Assembly (NCBI RefSeq): GCF_010993775.1 | Contig: NZ_WOTO01000039.1 | Coordinates: 21,799-85,798, forward strand | Reading direction: 5' to 3' | Length of the DNA: 64,000 bases | From: Fodinicola feengrottensis | GTDB lineage: Bacteria > Actinomycetota > Actinomycetes > Mycobacteriales > HKI-0501 | Part shown: one piece after another, positions 1-9,567 of the stretch | How the letters are laid out: each line of letters begins with the position of its first letter | How positions within the stretch are numbered: position 1 is the first letter of the stretch | The notes under the pieces: model-generated | The model's database searches: none | The model's input: only the letters and a program-made list of their open reading frames with translations | Told to the model about the DNA's origin: nothing | Translations under genes and position numbers: made by a program

Positions 1-253
1 AGAAATCCGCGAGCAGTGACCCGCCGAGATGCACCCGGGTGCGGGCCGCGACCCAGCCGGCGGCCATGAACCGGTCGGCGATCCCGAGGTCGTCGAAGAC
101 CTCCAAAGTCCGCGGCTTGACCGTAAAACCGCGTGATCCCGGCTGAGCCGACGGCGACCGGTCGACGATCCTTACAGACACTCCCTGCCGGGCGAGCACG
201 CAGGCAAGCGTGAGCCCGGTTGGGCCGGCGCCGACCACGAGTACGTCCGTCAT
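1..253 (-). CDS. FAD-dependent aromatic-type monooxygenase, N-terminal part (runs off window)
   Basis: Only the first 84 codons of a leftward gene are in the window; it starts with ATG at 253 and runs off the left edge. Residues 4-13 (VLVVGAGPTG) are the GxGxxG dinucleotide motif of a Rossmann FAD-binding fold, and Asp31 (RIVDRS) sits where the FAD ribose is bound at the end of beta-2. GFTVKPRTLEVF (42-53) matches the Arg-Thr-Leu-Glu stretch of the PheA/TfdB-type FAD monooxygenases, which hydroxylate aromatic or polyketide substrates with NAD(P)H and O2. The substrate cannot be told from this part. The gene is divergent from the padR gene at 417, so that repressor is its likely regulator. Confidence 0.8.
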   Translation of the reverse strand, partial: MTDVLVVGAGPTGLTLACVLARQGVSVRIVDRSPSAQPGSRGFTVKPRTLEVFDDLGIADRFMAAGWVAARTRVHLGGSLLADF

Positions 254-365
254 GACCAGCTCCGGGCACCGCGCAGGTCAGTCATGAGGGCACTCCTTTG
301 GGAGATGGCGAAGGGGGGATGCCGTGATCAGCGGCGTGCTCTCACTCTGACAGCCACGAGATCGA

Positions 366-410
366 GTGTCAATATGTACATGTCCGGACGGACACTAAAG
401 CTGCTATGCT
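366..410. promoter_or_regulatory. Divergent promoter/operator region for padR and the monooxygenase
   Basis: The gap contains a perfect 8-bp palindrome ATGTACAT (374-381), directly followed by a second one GTCCGGAC (382-389). Both are framed by inverted GTGTC (366-370) and GACAC (391-395). ATGT/ACAT half-sites are typical of PadR operators. TATGCT at 405-410 is a good -10 box only 6 nt before the padR ATG, which suggests a leaderless padR transcript. Binding of PadR here is inference. Confidence 0.5.
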
Positions 411-416
411 GCCGTC

Positions 417-956
417 ATGTCACTTCGCCATGCCCTGCTCGGCCTGCTGGCCGAAGGCCCCGCGAGCGGGTACGACCTGACCAAGCAGTTCGAGGGTTCG
501 CTGATGCAGTGGGCCTGGCACACGACTCACAGCCACGTCTATCCGGAACTGCGACGGATGACCGAGGACGAGCTGGTCGAGGTGGTCGCGACCGCGTCGC
601 GAGGGCGCAAGACGTACGGGATCACCGACCCGGGCAGGCAGGAGCTGCGGCGCTGGCTGCTGGCGGATCCGCTGACCGAGGAGGCCGTCCGCAGCGAGGC
701 CGCGCTGCGGATGTTCCTGCTCGGCAACCTCGAACCGGCCGAGGCGATCAAAATCCTGCAGGACTACGCCGACCGTACGACCCAGCGCCTGGAGACGATG
801 CAGGCCCAAATCAACCAGGCACCGGCACAGTGGCGGGACAACCCCTTCGCGGTCGGCCGACTGGTCGCCGAGCGCGGCCTACGCACCCTGCCGGCCGTAC
901 GCGACTGGGCACTGTGGTGCATTGAGCAGCTCTCGCAAGCCCAACGGCCCAGCTGA
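417..956 (+). CDS. PadR family transcriptional regulator
   Basis: The 179-residue protein begins SLRHALLGLLAEGPASGYDL, the winged-helix signature of PadR repressors (residues 2-21). The wing follows (GRKTYGITDPGRQEL, about 62-76), and a C-terminal helical Vir_act_alpha_C-type dimerisation domain covers about residues 90-175. PadR proteins usually repress their own gene and a neighbouring transporter or detoxification gene in response to aromatic compounds. The divergent FAD monooxygenase is the obvious candidate target. The ATG at 417 lies 6 nt after a TATGCT box with no Shine-Dalgarno sequence, consistent with leaderless translation. The frame is intact. Confidence 0.88.
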   Translation: MSLRHALLGLLAEGPASGYDLTKQFEGSLMQWAWHTTHSHVYPELRRMTEDELVEVVATASRGRKTYGITDPGRQELRRWLLADPLTEEAVRSEAALRMFLLGNLEPAEAIKILQDYADRTTQRLETMQAQINQAPAQWRDNPFAVGRLVAERGLRTLPAVRDWALWCIEQLSQAQRPS

Positions 957-990
957 GCGGCCGCAGCGCCGGATCGGGAGAATGGGTGGC

Positions 991-1716
991 ATGACGAACC
1001 GCTTGACGTTGTTGCCGGCTGTCGACGTGACCCAGGGGCGGGCCGTGCAGCTCGTGCAGGGCGAAGCCGGCTCCGAGAAGGTGTACGGGGACCCGATCGC
1101 GGCCGCGGTGAACTGGCAGAGCGGCGGCGCCGAGTGGGTGCATCTGGTCGATCTCGACGCGGCGTTCGGGCGGGGCCACAACCGGGAGTTGCTCGCCGAG
1201 GTGGTCGGCAAGCTGGACGTGCAGGTCGAGATGTCCGGTGGGATCCGTGACGATGACTCGCTGAAGGCGGCGCTCGCGACCGGTTGCCGGCGGGTGAACA
1301 TTGGCACGGCGGCGCTGGAAAATCCGGACTGGTGCCGGAAAATCATCGCCGAGTACGGCGATCGGGTGGCGATCGGCCTGGACGTGAGAGGTGACAGGCT
1401 CGCCGCTCGCGGCTGGACGCGCGAGGGTGGCGATCTCTGGGATGTGTTGCAGCGGCTGGAAAACGACGGCTGTCAGCGGTACGTGGTGACCGACGTGCTC
1501 AAGGACGGCATGCTCCGCGGGCCGAACCTGCAGCTGCTGATCGATGTCTGCGCGCGTACCGAAAAGCCGGTCATTGCCAGCGGCGGCGTGACGACCATCG
1601 AGGACCTGAAACAGATCTCGCGGCTCGTGCCGAACGGCGTCGAGGGCGCGATAGTCGGGACTGCCTTGTACGAAGGCAATTTCACGTTGCCCGAGGCGCT
1701 GGCGGCGGTCCGATGA
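991..1716 (+). CDS. priA: Bifunctional HisA/TrpF isomerase PriA
   Basis: This 241-residue (beta/alpha)8 barrel isomerises ProFAR in histidine synthesis. In actinobacteria it also acts as phosphoribosylanthranilate isomerase for tryptophan, which would explain why no separate trpF is seen near trpCBA. The N-terminus LLPAVDVTQGRAVQLVQGE is typical of PriA, with catalytic Asp12; the second acid is in VTDVLKDGML, and the phosphate loops are ASGGV and IVGTALYEG. The ATG at 991 is chosen over the ATG at 982 because GGAG at 977-980 is correctly spaced only for 991. The stop overlaps the hisF ATG (ATGA), so the two genes are translationally coupled. The frame is intact. Confidence 0.93.
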   Translation: MTNRLTLLPAVDVTQGRAVQLVQGEAGSEKVYGDPIAAAVNWQSGGAEWVHLVDLDAAFGRGHNRELLAEVVGKLDVQVEMSGGIRDDDSLKAALATGCRRVNIGTAALENPDWCRKIIAEYGDRVAIGLDVRGDRLAARGWTREGGDLWDVLQRLENDGCQRYVVTDVLKDGMLRGPNLQLLIDVCARTEKPVIASGGVTTIEDLKQISRLVPNGVEGAIVGTALYEGNFTLPEALAAVR

Positions 1717-2486
1717 CCGTCGCGGTCAGGGTCATTCCGTGCCTGGACGTGGACGGCGGCCGGGTCGTCAAGGGTGTCAATTTCACCGCGTTGCGAGACG
1801 CCGGTGACCCGGTCGAGCTGGCCCGGGCGTACGACGCGGCCGGCGCGGACGAGCTCACCTTTCTGGACATCACCGCGTCCTCGGCCGGCCGGGCGACCAC
1901 GCTTGAGGTGGTACGCCGGACCGCGGAGTGCGTGTTTATCCCGCTGACCGTGGGCGGTGGGATCCGAGCCGTGGAAGACGTCGACGCGTTGCTGCGCGCC
2001 GGTGCCGACAAGATCGGCGCGTGAACACCGCGGCGATCGCCCGCCCGGAAGCTGCTCGGCGAGATCTCCCGGCGGTTCGGCGCGCAGGTCCTGGTGCTGT
2101 CGGTCGACGCGCGCCGCGTTGTCGATGGTCCACCGACGCCCAGCGGTTTCGAGGTGACTACGCACGGTGGTCGCCGAGGGACCGGTCTGGACGCGGTCGA
2201 GTGGGCCGCCCGCGGCCAGGAACTGGGGGTCGGCGAGATCCTGCTGAACTCGATGGACGCGGACGGTACGACCGCCGGTTTCGACCTGGAGATGATCCGT
2301 GCCGTCCGCGCGGTGGTGGACGTGCCACTCATCGCGAGCGGCGGTGCCGGCAGCGTCCAGGACTTCGCCCCGGCGGTCGCGGCGGGCGCTGACGCGGTGC
2401 TCGCGGCGAGCGTCTTCCACTTCGGGACGGTGGCCATTCCGGCCGTGAAGCAGGCCCTCCGGGAAGTCGGAAACCCAGTGCGTTGA
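1713..2486 (+). CDS. hisF: Imidazole glycerol phosphate synthase, cyclase subunit HisF (two indels)
   Basis: HisF cyclises PRFAR with ammonia from HisH to give IGP and AICAR. The first part, to about 2015, carries PCLDVDGGRVVKG with catalytic Asp12 and VGGGIR. The rest, from about 2050, carries LNSMDADGT with the second catalytic Asp and the phosphate loop ASGGAGS. Between them the reading breaks: GGCGCGTGAAC should read GGCGTGAAC (+2 near 2017) and CCGGAAGCTG should read CCGGAGCTG (+1 near 2047). The net change is +3, so the final stop is in the starting frame. Corrected length is about 256 residues, normal for HisF. Likely sequencing error rather than a dead gene. The ATG overlaps the priA stop. 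Confidence 0.88.
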
Positions 2487-3330
2487 TGTCGCAAGTGGCT
2501 GGCTATCGATCAACTGCAAACATTTTTCTGACTGCTTTGTGCATCTATGCCATGATTTGTGGGTGGATAATCGACGGGTGCCGCCGAATCGTTAGTTGAC
2601 TGTTCGCGAGTGGACGGGCACCGTACCCAACGACACTTACGAATCATGCTCATCCGGGAGACGATCGGTGCCTGCCCGCTGTGCCCCCCGCCGCCTCCGC
2701 GTGGCGTGCGAACCGCGATCGGCGGTGGCCAGCGGTGTGGCGGGAGGCTGGGACGCGGTGCTCTGGAGGCCGCTCGCGGCCGAGCCGAAGGGGAGTCGCG
2801 GGGCATTCGCCCGGGATGCCACTTTCGGTCCGGGTAAAGGACTCCTGGCTGGCCCTCTGGGCCGAAACGGCGGCCGTAGCCGGTCGTCCGGACTCGCCGG
2901 CAAAGCCGGGAATCGGCACCGCTGGCTCCAAGATCCCCGGTACGGTGGCCACACCACGGCCAACCCGGCCGTTGCGCAGGCACTTTCGGCGATGCGGACC
3001 GTTCACCGCCGGAGCTCGGCACGGGAACGGAAGTTGCGAGACAAGCTCACGGATCTGGTTGGCGCCCGCCGGCGGCGGACAGCGCCCGCGGCGCAGCCGT
3101 CGTCACTCGGTGTAACAGCGCCGGGACGTACTCACCTCCACCGCGTTGGTCGTCATACCCGGCGACCCGCGATGGGGACAACTGGTCGTCGCCCGGCGTG
3201 GGGCAGCGACCCACGGCTTTGGAGTGGATATCTTTCACCTCCGGCTCGGCTGAGGTAGTCAGCAGGATCGGTGAATGGCATCAAAAGCCACCATGGTGGT
3301 GGCACCTGAAAAACAGAAAGAGGAGAGGCA
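2487..3330. other. Gene-free stretch upstream of ngcE with one palindrome
   Basis: I see no convincing gene in these 844 bases on either strand. The open frames present have no recognisable motif and an Arg/Pro/Gly-rich make-up typical of antisense or non-coding high-GC DNA. Near the right end a perfect 12-bp palindrome CCACCATGGTGG (3288-3299) lies about 30 bp before the ngcE start and could be an operator for a sugar-responsive repressor. AGAGGAGAGG just before 3331 is the ngcE ribosome-binding site. The length is unusual for this gene-dense window. Confidence 0.45.
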
Positions 3331-4764
3331 ATGGGCGGACCATCTGAGGTGTCCCGGCGGACGCTGCTCACTCGGGCGGCGGCGCTGGGCGCCCTGGCTG
3401 TTCCCGGCGCGGCACTGCTGGACGCCTGCGCCACCGGTGGCGGTTCAGGCAACGCAAGTTCCGACAAGGGCACGGTCACCAAGGACAATCCGCTCGGCGT
3501 GAAGGTCGACGCGCCGCTGGACGTGGTGATCTTCAAGGGCGGCTTCGGTGACAAGTACGCCACCGACGCCGAGGCCGCGTTCAAGCAGAAGTATCCGAAG
3601 GCGACGATCAAGCACACCGGTACGCAGACCATCACCCAGCAGCTCGCGCCGCGGTTCGTCGGCGGCAACCCGCCTGACCTGATCGACAACTCCGGTGCGC
3701 AGCAGCTGGACATGAACAGCCTCATCAGCAAGGGCCAGCTGACCGACCTGACGCCACTGCTGGACGCGCCCTCGTTCGACGACCCGACCAAGAAGGTGCG
3801 GGACACCCTGCTGCCCGGTTCGGTTGAGCAGGGTCAGTACGGCGGCAAAGAAGTCTATGCGATGAACTACGCGCAGAACGTCTTCGGCGTTTGGTATTCG
3901 CAGGCGCAGCTGGACAAGTACCAGATCAAGTACCCGCAGACCTGGGCCGACATGATCACGGCCTGCGAGACGCTGAAGGGCAAGGGAATCGCCGGTTGGA
4001 CGTACGCCGGTAAATACCCTTACTACGTCCACTTCGCGATGTACGGCATGATCGCCAAGATCGGCGGTCTGGACGTGATGAAGTCGATCGACAACCTGGA
4101 ACCGAACGCCTGGAAGAACCCGGCGGTCAAGACGGCGGTGGACGCGTTCGCCGAACTGGCCGCCAAGGGCTACATCCTGCAGGGCAGCGAAGGCCTGACG
4201 CACATCGAGTCGCAGACCGCGTGGAACCAGGGCAAGGCCGCGTTCATCCCGAACGGTTCGTGGGTGGAGAACGAGTCCAAGCCGACCACCCCGGCCGGCT
4301 TCAACATGGCCGTCGGCGGCCCCCCGTCGGCGTCCGCCGCGGACAAGCTGCCGTACGGGTCGACCTGGTCGGCCTCCGGCGAGCCGTTCATCGTGCCGAA
4401 GCAGGGCAAGAACGCCCTCGGCGGCCAGGAACTGCTGCGGATCATGCTCTCCAAGGCGCAGTCGCAGAACTTCGCGAAGCTGGTCAGCTCGCTGACCTGT
4501 GTGGCTGGTGCCGCTGACGGCATCCAGCTGCCGCCGGGCCTGACCTCGGCGAACGCGCTGCTGAAGGCGGCCGGCCAGGGCGTCAGCAACCCGCGGCTGC
4601 CGGACTGGTATCCGGACCTGGAAAAGAAGTCGCTGGGTCAGAACACCGGTCTGCTGATGCACAAGGAGCTCTCCACCGCCGACTGGATCACCCGGGCGCA
4701 GGCCGCCGCGGCCGACGCGGTCGCATCGAACTCGGCGATCAAGAAGTTCAAGCACAGTTCCTAG
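3331..4764 (+). CDS. ngcE: ABC transporter substrate-binding lipoprotein, NgcE-like (GlcNAc/chitobiose)
   Basis: The 477-residue extracytoplasmic solute-binding protein has a twin-arginine type signal (SRRTLLTRAAALGALA, residues 8-23) ending in the lipobox LLDAC, so the mature protein should be a lipoprotein anchored through that Cys. The mature part has the fold and motifs of family 1 sugar-binding proteins and looks closest to NgcE, the N-acetylglucosamine/diacetylchitobiose binder of Streptomyces (family assignment by recognition). It is followed by two permease genes in the same order as ngcEFG. No ATP-binding subunit is encoded nearby; such systems normally share a distant MsiK-type ATPase. 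A strong RBS precedes the ATG. The frame is intact. Confidence 0.85.
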   Translation: MGGPSEVSRRTLLTRAAALGALAVPGAALLDACATGGGSGNASSDKGTVTKDNPLGVKVDAPLDVVIFKGGFGDKYATDAEAAFKQKYPKATIKHTGTQTITQQLAPRFVGGNPPDLIDNSGAQQLDMNSLISKGQLTDLTPLLDAPSFDDPTKKVRDTLLPGSVEQGQYGGKEVYAMNYAQNVFGVWYSQAQLDKYQIKYPQTWADMITACETLKGKGIAGWTYAGKYPYYVHFAMYGMIAKIGGLDVMKSIDNLEPNAWKNPAVKTAVDAFAELAAKGYILQGSEGLTHIESQTAWNQGKAAFIPNGSWVENESKPTTPAGFNMAVGGPPSASAADKLPYGSTWSASGEPFIVPKQGKNALGGQELLRIMLSKAQSQNFAKLVSSLTCVAGAADGIQLPPGLTSANALLKAAGQGVSNPRLPDWYPDLEKKSLGQNTGLLMHKELSTADWITRAQAAAADAVASNSAIKKFKHSS

Positions 4765-4800
4765 TCGGTAACCCAGCCTGAAACGGAGTAACAATCAGCG

Positions 4801-5715
4801 ATGCGGCACGGTAGGAACCGGTTCATCGTCTCGTTCTTGGCGGCACCGGTGGCAATTTATCTGATCTTCGTGATCTGGCCATATGTGCAAGCCATCGGCC
4901 TGTCGATGACGGACTGGTCGGGCCTGACGCCGACCCAGGATTTCACTGGGTTCGCGAACTACATCAGGTTGGCGCACGACCCGGTCTTCTGGCTCTCGTT
5001 ATGGCACAACGTGATCCTGCTTATCGTGCTGCCGCTGATCACCCTCACCCTGGGCCTGTTCTTCGCGTTCATGATCAACGTCGGCGGCCGCAAACGAAAG
5101 AACCAGACGGTCGCCGGCGTCCGGGGCAGCAAGCTCTATCAGGTGGTCTATTTTTTCCCGCAGGTGCTGTCGATCACCGTGATCGCGGTGCTCTGGGGCG
5201 CTATTTACAATCCCAACAACGGCGCCTTGAACTCGGGGTTGCGGGCAATCGGGATCCCATCGACCATCTCCTGGCTGTCCGACCCGAAGCTCGCTCTGGG
5301 TTGCGTCATCGCGGTGATGGTCTGGTGGCAGGTCGGTTTCTACGTCGTACTGTTCTCGGCCGGGATGAGCGCCATCCCGGACGAGATCTACGAGGCGGTC
5401 CTGCTGGATGGCGCCAACCGTTTCACCACCTTCTTCAAGATCACCTTCCCGCTGATCTGGGACACGATCCAGACCGGGTGGGTCTATCTGGGCATCATCG
5501 CGATGGACGGCTTCGCGATCGTCCAGATCATGACGAACGGACCGGGCGGTCCCGACGGCGCCACCACCGTCGTGCCGTTCTACCTGTGGGATTCCGCTTT
5601 CAACCACGGGCAGGCCGGCTACGGCATCTCCATGGGAGTGGCCATGCTCATCGTGACCTTGCTGTTCGCCGTCCTGACGCTGCGGTTCTCACGCCGTGAG
5701 CGGATCGAGTTCTAG
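4801..5715 (+). CDS. ngcF: ABC sugar transporter permease, NgcF-like
   Basis: The 304-residue inner-membrane permease of the MalF type has six hydrophobic segments, the first at about residues 9-32. The EAA loop that docks on the ATPase is visible as EAVLLDGANRFTTFFKITFP (about residues 198-217). It lies 36 bp after ngcE and 9 bp before ngcG, forming an operon that should import N-acetylglucosamine or chitobiose. A 12-residue basic loop (GGRKRKNQTVAG) sits between early membrane segments. The substrate is inferred from the binding protein. The frame is intact. Confidence 0.85.
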   Translation: MRHGRNRFIVSFLAAPVAIYLIFVIWPYVQAIGLSMTDWSGLTPTQDFTGFANYIRLAHDPVFWLSLWHNVILLIVLPLITLTLGLFFAFMINVGGRKRKNQTVAGVRGSKLYQVVYFFPQVLSITVIAVLWGAIYNPNNGALNSGLRAIGIPSTISWLSDPKLALGCVIAVMVWWQVGFYVVLFSAGMSAIPDEIYEAVLLDGANRFTTFFKITFPLIWDTIQTGWVYLGIIAMDGFAIVQIMTNGPGGPDGATTVVPFYLWDSAFNHGQAGYGISMGVAMLIVTLLFAVLTLRFSRRERIEF

Positions 5716-5724
5716 GGGAAGTTG

Positions 5725-6633
5725 ATGACGACTCAGATCCAGAAAGCGGAACCAACCGCAGTCTCGGTGGCGAAAACCCCGACCAAGCCGGAGAAGATTC
5801 CCAGCGAGGGCGGCGTTCTCAACGTCTTCTCGCACGGAATTCTGATCTTGTGGGCCGCGATGGTCATTTTGCCGATGCTGTGGGCATTCATGACCTCGTT
5901 CAAGACGAACGCGGAGATTTTTGAGGCGCCGTGGGCGCTCCCGACCAAACTGCATTTCGAGAACTGGTCCGGTGCCTGGATCAACGCGAACTTCGGCGCG
6001 TTCTTCTTCAACAGCCTCATCGTGGTCGGCGGTGGCGTGATCGGCACCATGATCCTGGGCTCGATGGCCGCGTACGTGCTGGCGAGGTTCGACTTCAAGG
6101 GCAACCGGATCATCTACTTCCTGTTCATCTCGGGAATGACCTTTCCGGTGTTTCTCGCCCTGGTGCCACTTTTCTTCGTACTCAAGAACATGGGCCTGCT
6201 CTCCACATACCAGGGCCTGATCGTGGTCTACATCGGATACTCGCTGCCGTTCACGGTGTTCTTCCTGACCTCGTTTTTTTTCCGTACGCTGCCGACCTCG
6301 ATCGCCGAGGCGGCGCTGATCGACGGCTGCGGGCACGCCGGCACCTTCTTCCGGATCATGCTGCCGCTGGCCCGACCTGGCCTGATCAGCATCGGCATCT
6401 TCAACGTCCTCGGCCAGTGGAACCAGTATTTGCTGCCGCTGGTGCTCAACTCGGATCGTGACAAGTTCGTGTTGACGCAGGGACTCGCCGATCTGGTGGT
6501 GAGCCAGGGTTATGCGGGCGACTGGGGACAGCTGTTCGCCGGCCTGATGATCGCGATGCTCCCGGTCCTGATCGTCTACATCATTTTCCAGCGTCAGGTC
6601 CAGGCCGGCATGACGGCCGGAGCCGTTAAGTAG
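5725..6633 (+). CDS. ngcG: ABC sugar transporter permease, NgcG-like
   Basis: The 302-residue MalG-type permease has a cytoplasmic N-tail of about 35 residues and then six hydrophobic segments. The EAA loop reads AEAALIDGCGHAGTFFRIML, about residues 193-212. It is the partner of the upstream permease in a heterodimeric channel. I start at ATG 5725 rather than the adjacent TTG 5722 because AGGGGA (5714-5719) is well spaced for it. A strong hairpin follows the stop and ends the ngcEFG operon. The frame is intact. Confidence 0.85.
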   Translation: MTTQIQKAEPTAVSVAKTPTKPEKIPSEGGVLNVFSHGILILWAAMVILPMLWAFMTSFKTNAEIFEAPWALPTKLHFENWSGAWINANFGAFFFNSLIVVGGGVIGTMILGSMAAYVLARFDFKGNRIIYFLFISGMTFPVFLALVPLFFVLKNMGLLSTYQGLIVVYIGYSLPFTVFFLTSFFFRTLPTSIAEAALIDGCGHAGTFFRIMLPLARPGLISIGIFNVLGQWNQYLLPLVLNSDRDKFVLTQGLADLVVSQGYAGDWGQLFAGLMIAMLPVLIVYIIFQRQVQAGMTAGAVK

Positions 6634-6650
6634 GTTTTCCGGTTTGCTGC

Positions 6651-6680
6651 AATGCCCCGTGGCCGGCGCCACGGGGCATT
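6651..6680. terminator. Hairpin terminator between ngcG and the convergent GNAT gene
   Basis: There is a perfect inverted repeat with 13-bp arms (6651-6663 and 6668-6680), a four-base loop CGGC, GC-rich arms and flanking T-containing sequence. It lies 17 bp after the ngcG stop and 5 bp before the stop of the convergent gene, so it probably terminates both. Confidence 0.8.
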
Positions 6681-6685
6681 GTGCG

Positions 6686-7631
6686 TTAGAAGTCGAGTCG
6701 GTATTCGACCGTGGTTCTGGTCGGCAGATAGCCCAGAATCTCGTTCGTACGCCGCATGGGCAAGTTGGTGTCAACCGTGTCGGTCAGCAGCCCGGACACA
6801 GTTCCGGATGCCTCGCTCGTACCAGCCGGATCGACTCCGCCTTCATCCAGAGCGCGAGGCCGTGACCTCGATGTGTGGCCAGCACCGCGGTCCCCGAGCC
6901 ATGGCCGTCGCCGGTCCCGTCGGCTGGCACCACCACATCGGTGAATCCGGCGACCGTGCCGTCGCCGGCGATCGCTGTCACGGTGTGCAGAACCGAGCCG
7001 CGGTCGGCCACCGCTTTCGCGACCGTGCGCACCCGTTCGGCGTCCCACCTGATCGCCTCGCCTTACGTCCTGAGTCGCCCACCGGCATGTCGTTCATCGC
7101 GTTGTGCGCGCCGGCCAGCGACTCGGCGAGTCCGTCCGGCGCGACACCTTCCCAGGAGACCAACCGATATCCGGGATGCGGCTTCTCCACGAGCGCGGCG
7201 ATATCCACTTCTGTCAGGGAAAGTCTGGTATGCACCAGCGTGAGTACGGGTCGGAACCCCTTGTTGACAAGGAAAGTCGCGCCAGACGTGTCCGCCTCGA
7301 CATCGCTGAGCACGATTTTGGCGCCAGTCGTACGCGCGTGCCCCAAGGCCGTTTCCAGTAACTGCGTGCCGACACCGGTCCGGCGGGCGGCTGGATGTAC
7401 TGCTCCTTCCAATAAAACCAGGTGGCCGCGGTCAGGCGCGGTATAGATGCGAAGAAAAACGCGGTGCCAGCGCAGATACCGTCGGCATCAGTCGCCAGCA
7501 TGGCCAGCCGGTAGTTGGTCGGGCCGTGGTCGTGCTCAGTCCAGGTGGTTATCCGAAAAGACAAGAGATCTCCAAGATGAGGAAGCCAAAAGAGTCGTCA
7601 CCGAGGTGGCGCTCACCGCAGTCGTACGCAT
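6686..7631 (-). pseudogene. Double-domain GNAT N-acetyltransferase, broken by several frameshifts
   Basis: Joined across frames, the leftward reading gives a protein of about 310 residues with two GNAT folds. Domain 1 has the acetyl-CoA loop HPAARRTGVGTQLLETALGHA, cut across two frames, followed by FLVNKGFRPV. Domain 2 has TAVLATHRGHGLALWMKAE and ends NEILGYLPTRTTVEYRLDF. At least four frame changes are needed, near 6780, 7040, 7400 and 7560. The ATG at 7631 is preferred because a very strong GAGGAGGAGGTG precedes it, although the first 20 codons also need a frame change. Such proteins acetylate amines or antibiotics using acetyl-CoA; no substrate can be named. This gene needs the most corrections in the window, so true decay is possible. 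Confidence 0.6.
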
Positions 7632-7672
7632 CAGCCGCACACCTCCTCCTCGTTTTTGTTGATCTCGGTTAG

Positions 7673-8307
7673 CTACAGCGCGAAACTCGCGGACATCAGG
7701 GTGGCTATCGCGTCGGCGTCGCCGTCCATCTGGAGACGGGCGGAATTTTGCCGGCCGGAGACGAAAAGGAGCAGCTCGCTGGGTTGGCCGTCCAGGCGTA
7801 CGGTCGGCTCGCCGCGCGGTTCGGGCGGATGGTGCGACCGCCGTTCGCGGTCAGCAGCACGCCGACCGGCGCCCGGCGCAGCGCGAGCGGAGCCATGATC
7901 CGCAGGTTCGACCAGAACTTCTGTTCCACGTCGGCGGGGATGGCCCGCGGGCCCCATTCTGGCTGGGCGCGCCGGACGTCCTCATGGTGGATGAAGAACT
8001 CGGCCAGGTTGACCACGCCGTCGGCGAGCGGGTTGCCGGTCGGCGACCACCAGGCGCCGGAGTCGATCAGGTCGAGCAGCTGCTCGTACGACTTGGCTTC
8101 CATCACCTGGGTGCGGACCCGCTCGGTGTAGCCGGCGAGCTGGGGCAGCAGGATACCGAGGCTGCTGTCCGGCCGGCGCTCCCGGATCACCAGGTGCGCG
8201 GCGAGGTCCCGGGTGGTCCACCCGGTGCACAGCGTCGGCGCGTCCGGACCGACCTCGCGCATCGCCTCGACCAGCGCCGTTCGTTCCAACCGTGCGTGCG
8301 AAGTCAT
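7673..8307 (-). CDS. TIGR03085-type metal-binding protein (DinB/maleylpyruvate isomerase-like; one indel)
   Basis: This protein of about 210 residues starts LERTALVEAMREVGPDAPTL and continues CTGWTTRDLAAHLVIRERRPD, the N-terminal pattern of the mycothiol-dependent maleylpyruvate isomerase-like/DinB family, with the helix-bundle His in AAHLV. NLAEFFIHHEDVRRA carries the other expected metal-binding His residues. The function of this subfamily is unknown. One indel near 7830 separates the body from the conserved tail GQPSELLLFVSGRQ. The ATG overlaps the stop of the upstream MFS gene (ATGA), so the two are co-transcribed. Confidence 0.75.
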
Positions 8308-9516
8308 TCCGGCATCGTACGACCGGTGACCGCGGCCGGCTCCCGCTGACGGCTCGATGTGGCGGAGCCGACCCGGATGGTCAGGCCGAGCAGCCCGGCG
8401 GCCAGGAAGAGCGCGGCGATGTACCAGGCGGTCGCGGTCCAGCCGGCGGCGCCGTAGACCATCCCGCCGACCGTGCCGCCGACGCTGGCGCCGAGGTAGT
8501 AACCGAAGGTGTAAAGGCCGCCGGCAAGCGCCGCGCCGCCGGGGGAGCGGAGGCTGACCGACCGCCGCGGTGGCGGCCGAGTTGCTGGCGAAGAACCCGG
8601 CCGTCAGCGCGATCAGGCCGATCAGGATCAGCGGCAGCGAGTCCGGCAGCGTCAGCACTGCCGCGAGCGCCGCGACAGCTGCCGTCATCAGCAGCACGTA
8701 TCGGTGCGGGAAGCGATCCGTCAGCCGTCCGCAGATCGCCGATCCGGCCGTACCAGCCACGTAAGTCAGGAAAATCAGCCCGACCAGGGTCGCCGGCAGG
8801 GCGAAAGGTGCGGCCAGCAAACGAAAACCGAGGAAGTTGTACGCGGTGACGAAGGCGCTGATCGCGAGCCCGCCGATCAGGCACAGCCGGAGCAGCACCA
8901 GATCGGACAGGTTTTGCTTCAGTAATGGCCAAAGTGGTGCGGGCGGACGATCTGCGTGCGGTGCCGACGCGGGCAGGATCCGTACTGCCGCGAAGGCGCC
9001 GACCAGCGCCAGCAGGCCGGCGATGGCGAGCGCCGCGCGCCAGCCGAGCAGATCGCCGGTCGCACTGAGCACCCGACCGACCATCCCGCCGACGCTGTTG
9101 CCGGCCACGTACAAGCCGGCCGCGGACCCCAGCTGCCCCGCCGGCACTTGCTCGGCCAGATAGCCCATGGCCACTGCGACCACGCCCGCGAAGGCCACCC
9201 CGGCGAGGCCTCGCAGGACCAGCAGCATCGGATAGCTCTTGCTCGCCGCGCCCGCCAGCGTCAGCACGCTGCCGGCCAGCACCGAGGCGGCCATCGCGCG
9301 GCTGCGGCCCAGCCGGTCGGCCAGCAAACTGGCCGGGATGACGAAAACCGCCAGCGCGCCGGTGGTGACCGACACCGTGAGGCTCGCCTCGCCCGGGGTG
9401 ATCCGCCACGCCGTGGCCAGCACCGGAAGCAACGACTGTCCACTGTAGACAGCGCCGAAGGTGACCAGGCCGCAGAGGAAAAGTCCGAGGCTGACCCGGC
9501 GGCGGTTGGCGGTCAT
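8304..9516 (-). CDS. MFS transporter, drug-efflux type (two indels near the C-terminus)
   Basis: Twelve hydrophobic segments are predicted over about 404 residues. SLLADRLGRSRAMAAS (about residues 58-73) is the loop 2-3 MFS signature, and CGRLTDRFPHRY is the matching loop in the second half. The body is intact to about 8560. Two one-base deletions (near 8543 and 8556) hide the last 80 residues, which read cleanly in another frame (GGLYTFGYYLGASVGGTVGG) and end at 8304 overlapping the next gene. The gene is divergent from the LysR gene at 9568, a common regulator/efflux arrangement. The substrate is unknown. Confidence 0.82.
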
Positions 9517-9567
9517 GTTCGCAACGTAAGGCTGGTCAGATCGATACGTCCAATACATGATTAATGG

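Noticed and set aside
2596..3258. A 220-codon open frame upstream of ngcE
   Set aside because: Arg/Pro/Gly-rich with no motif, no ribosome-binding site and open frames on several other frames; typical of non-coding high-GC DNA.
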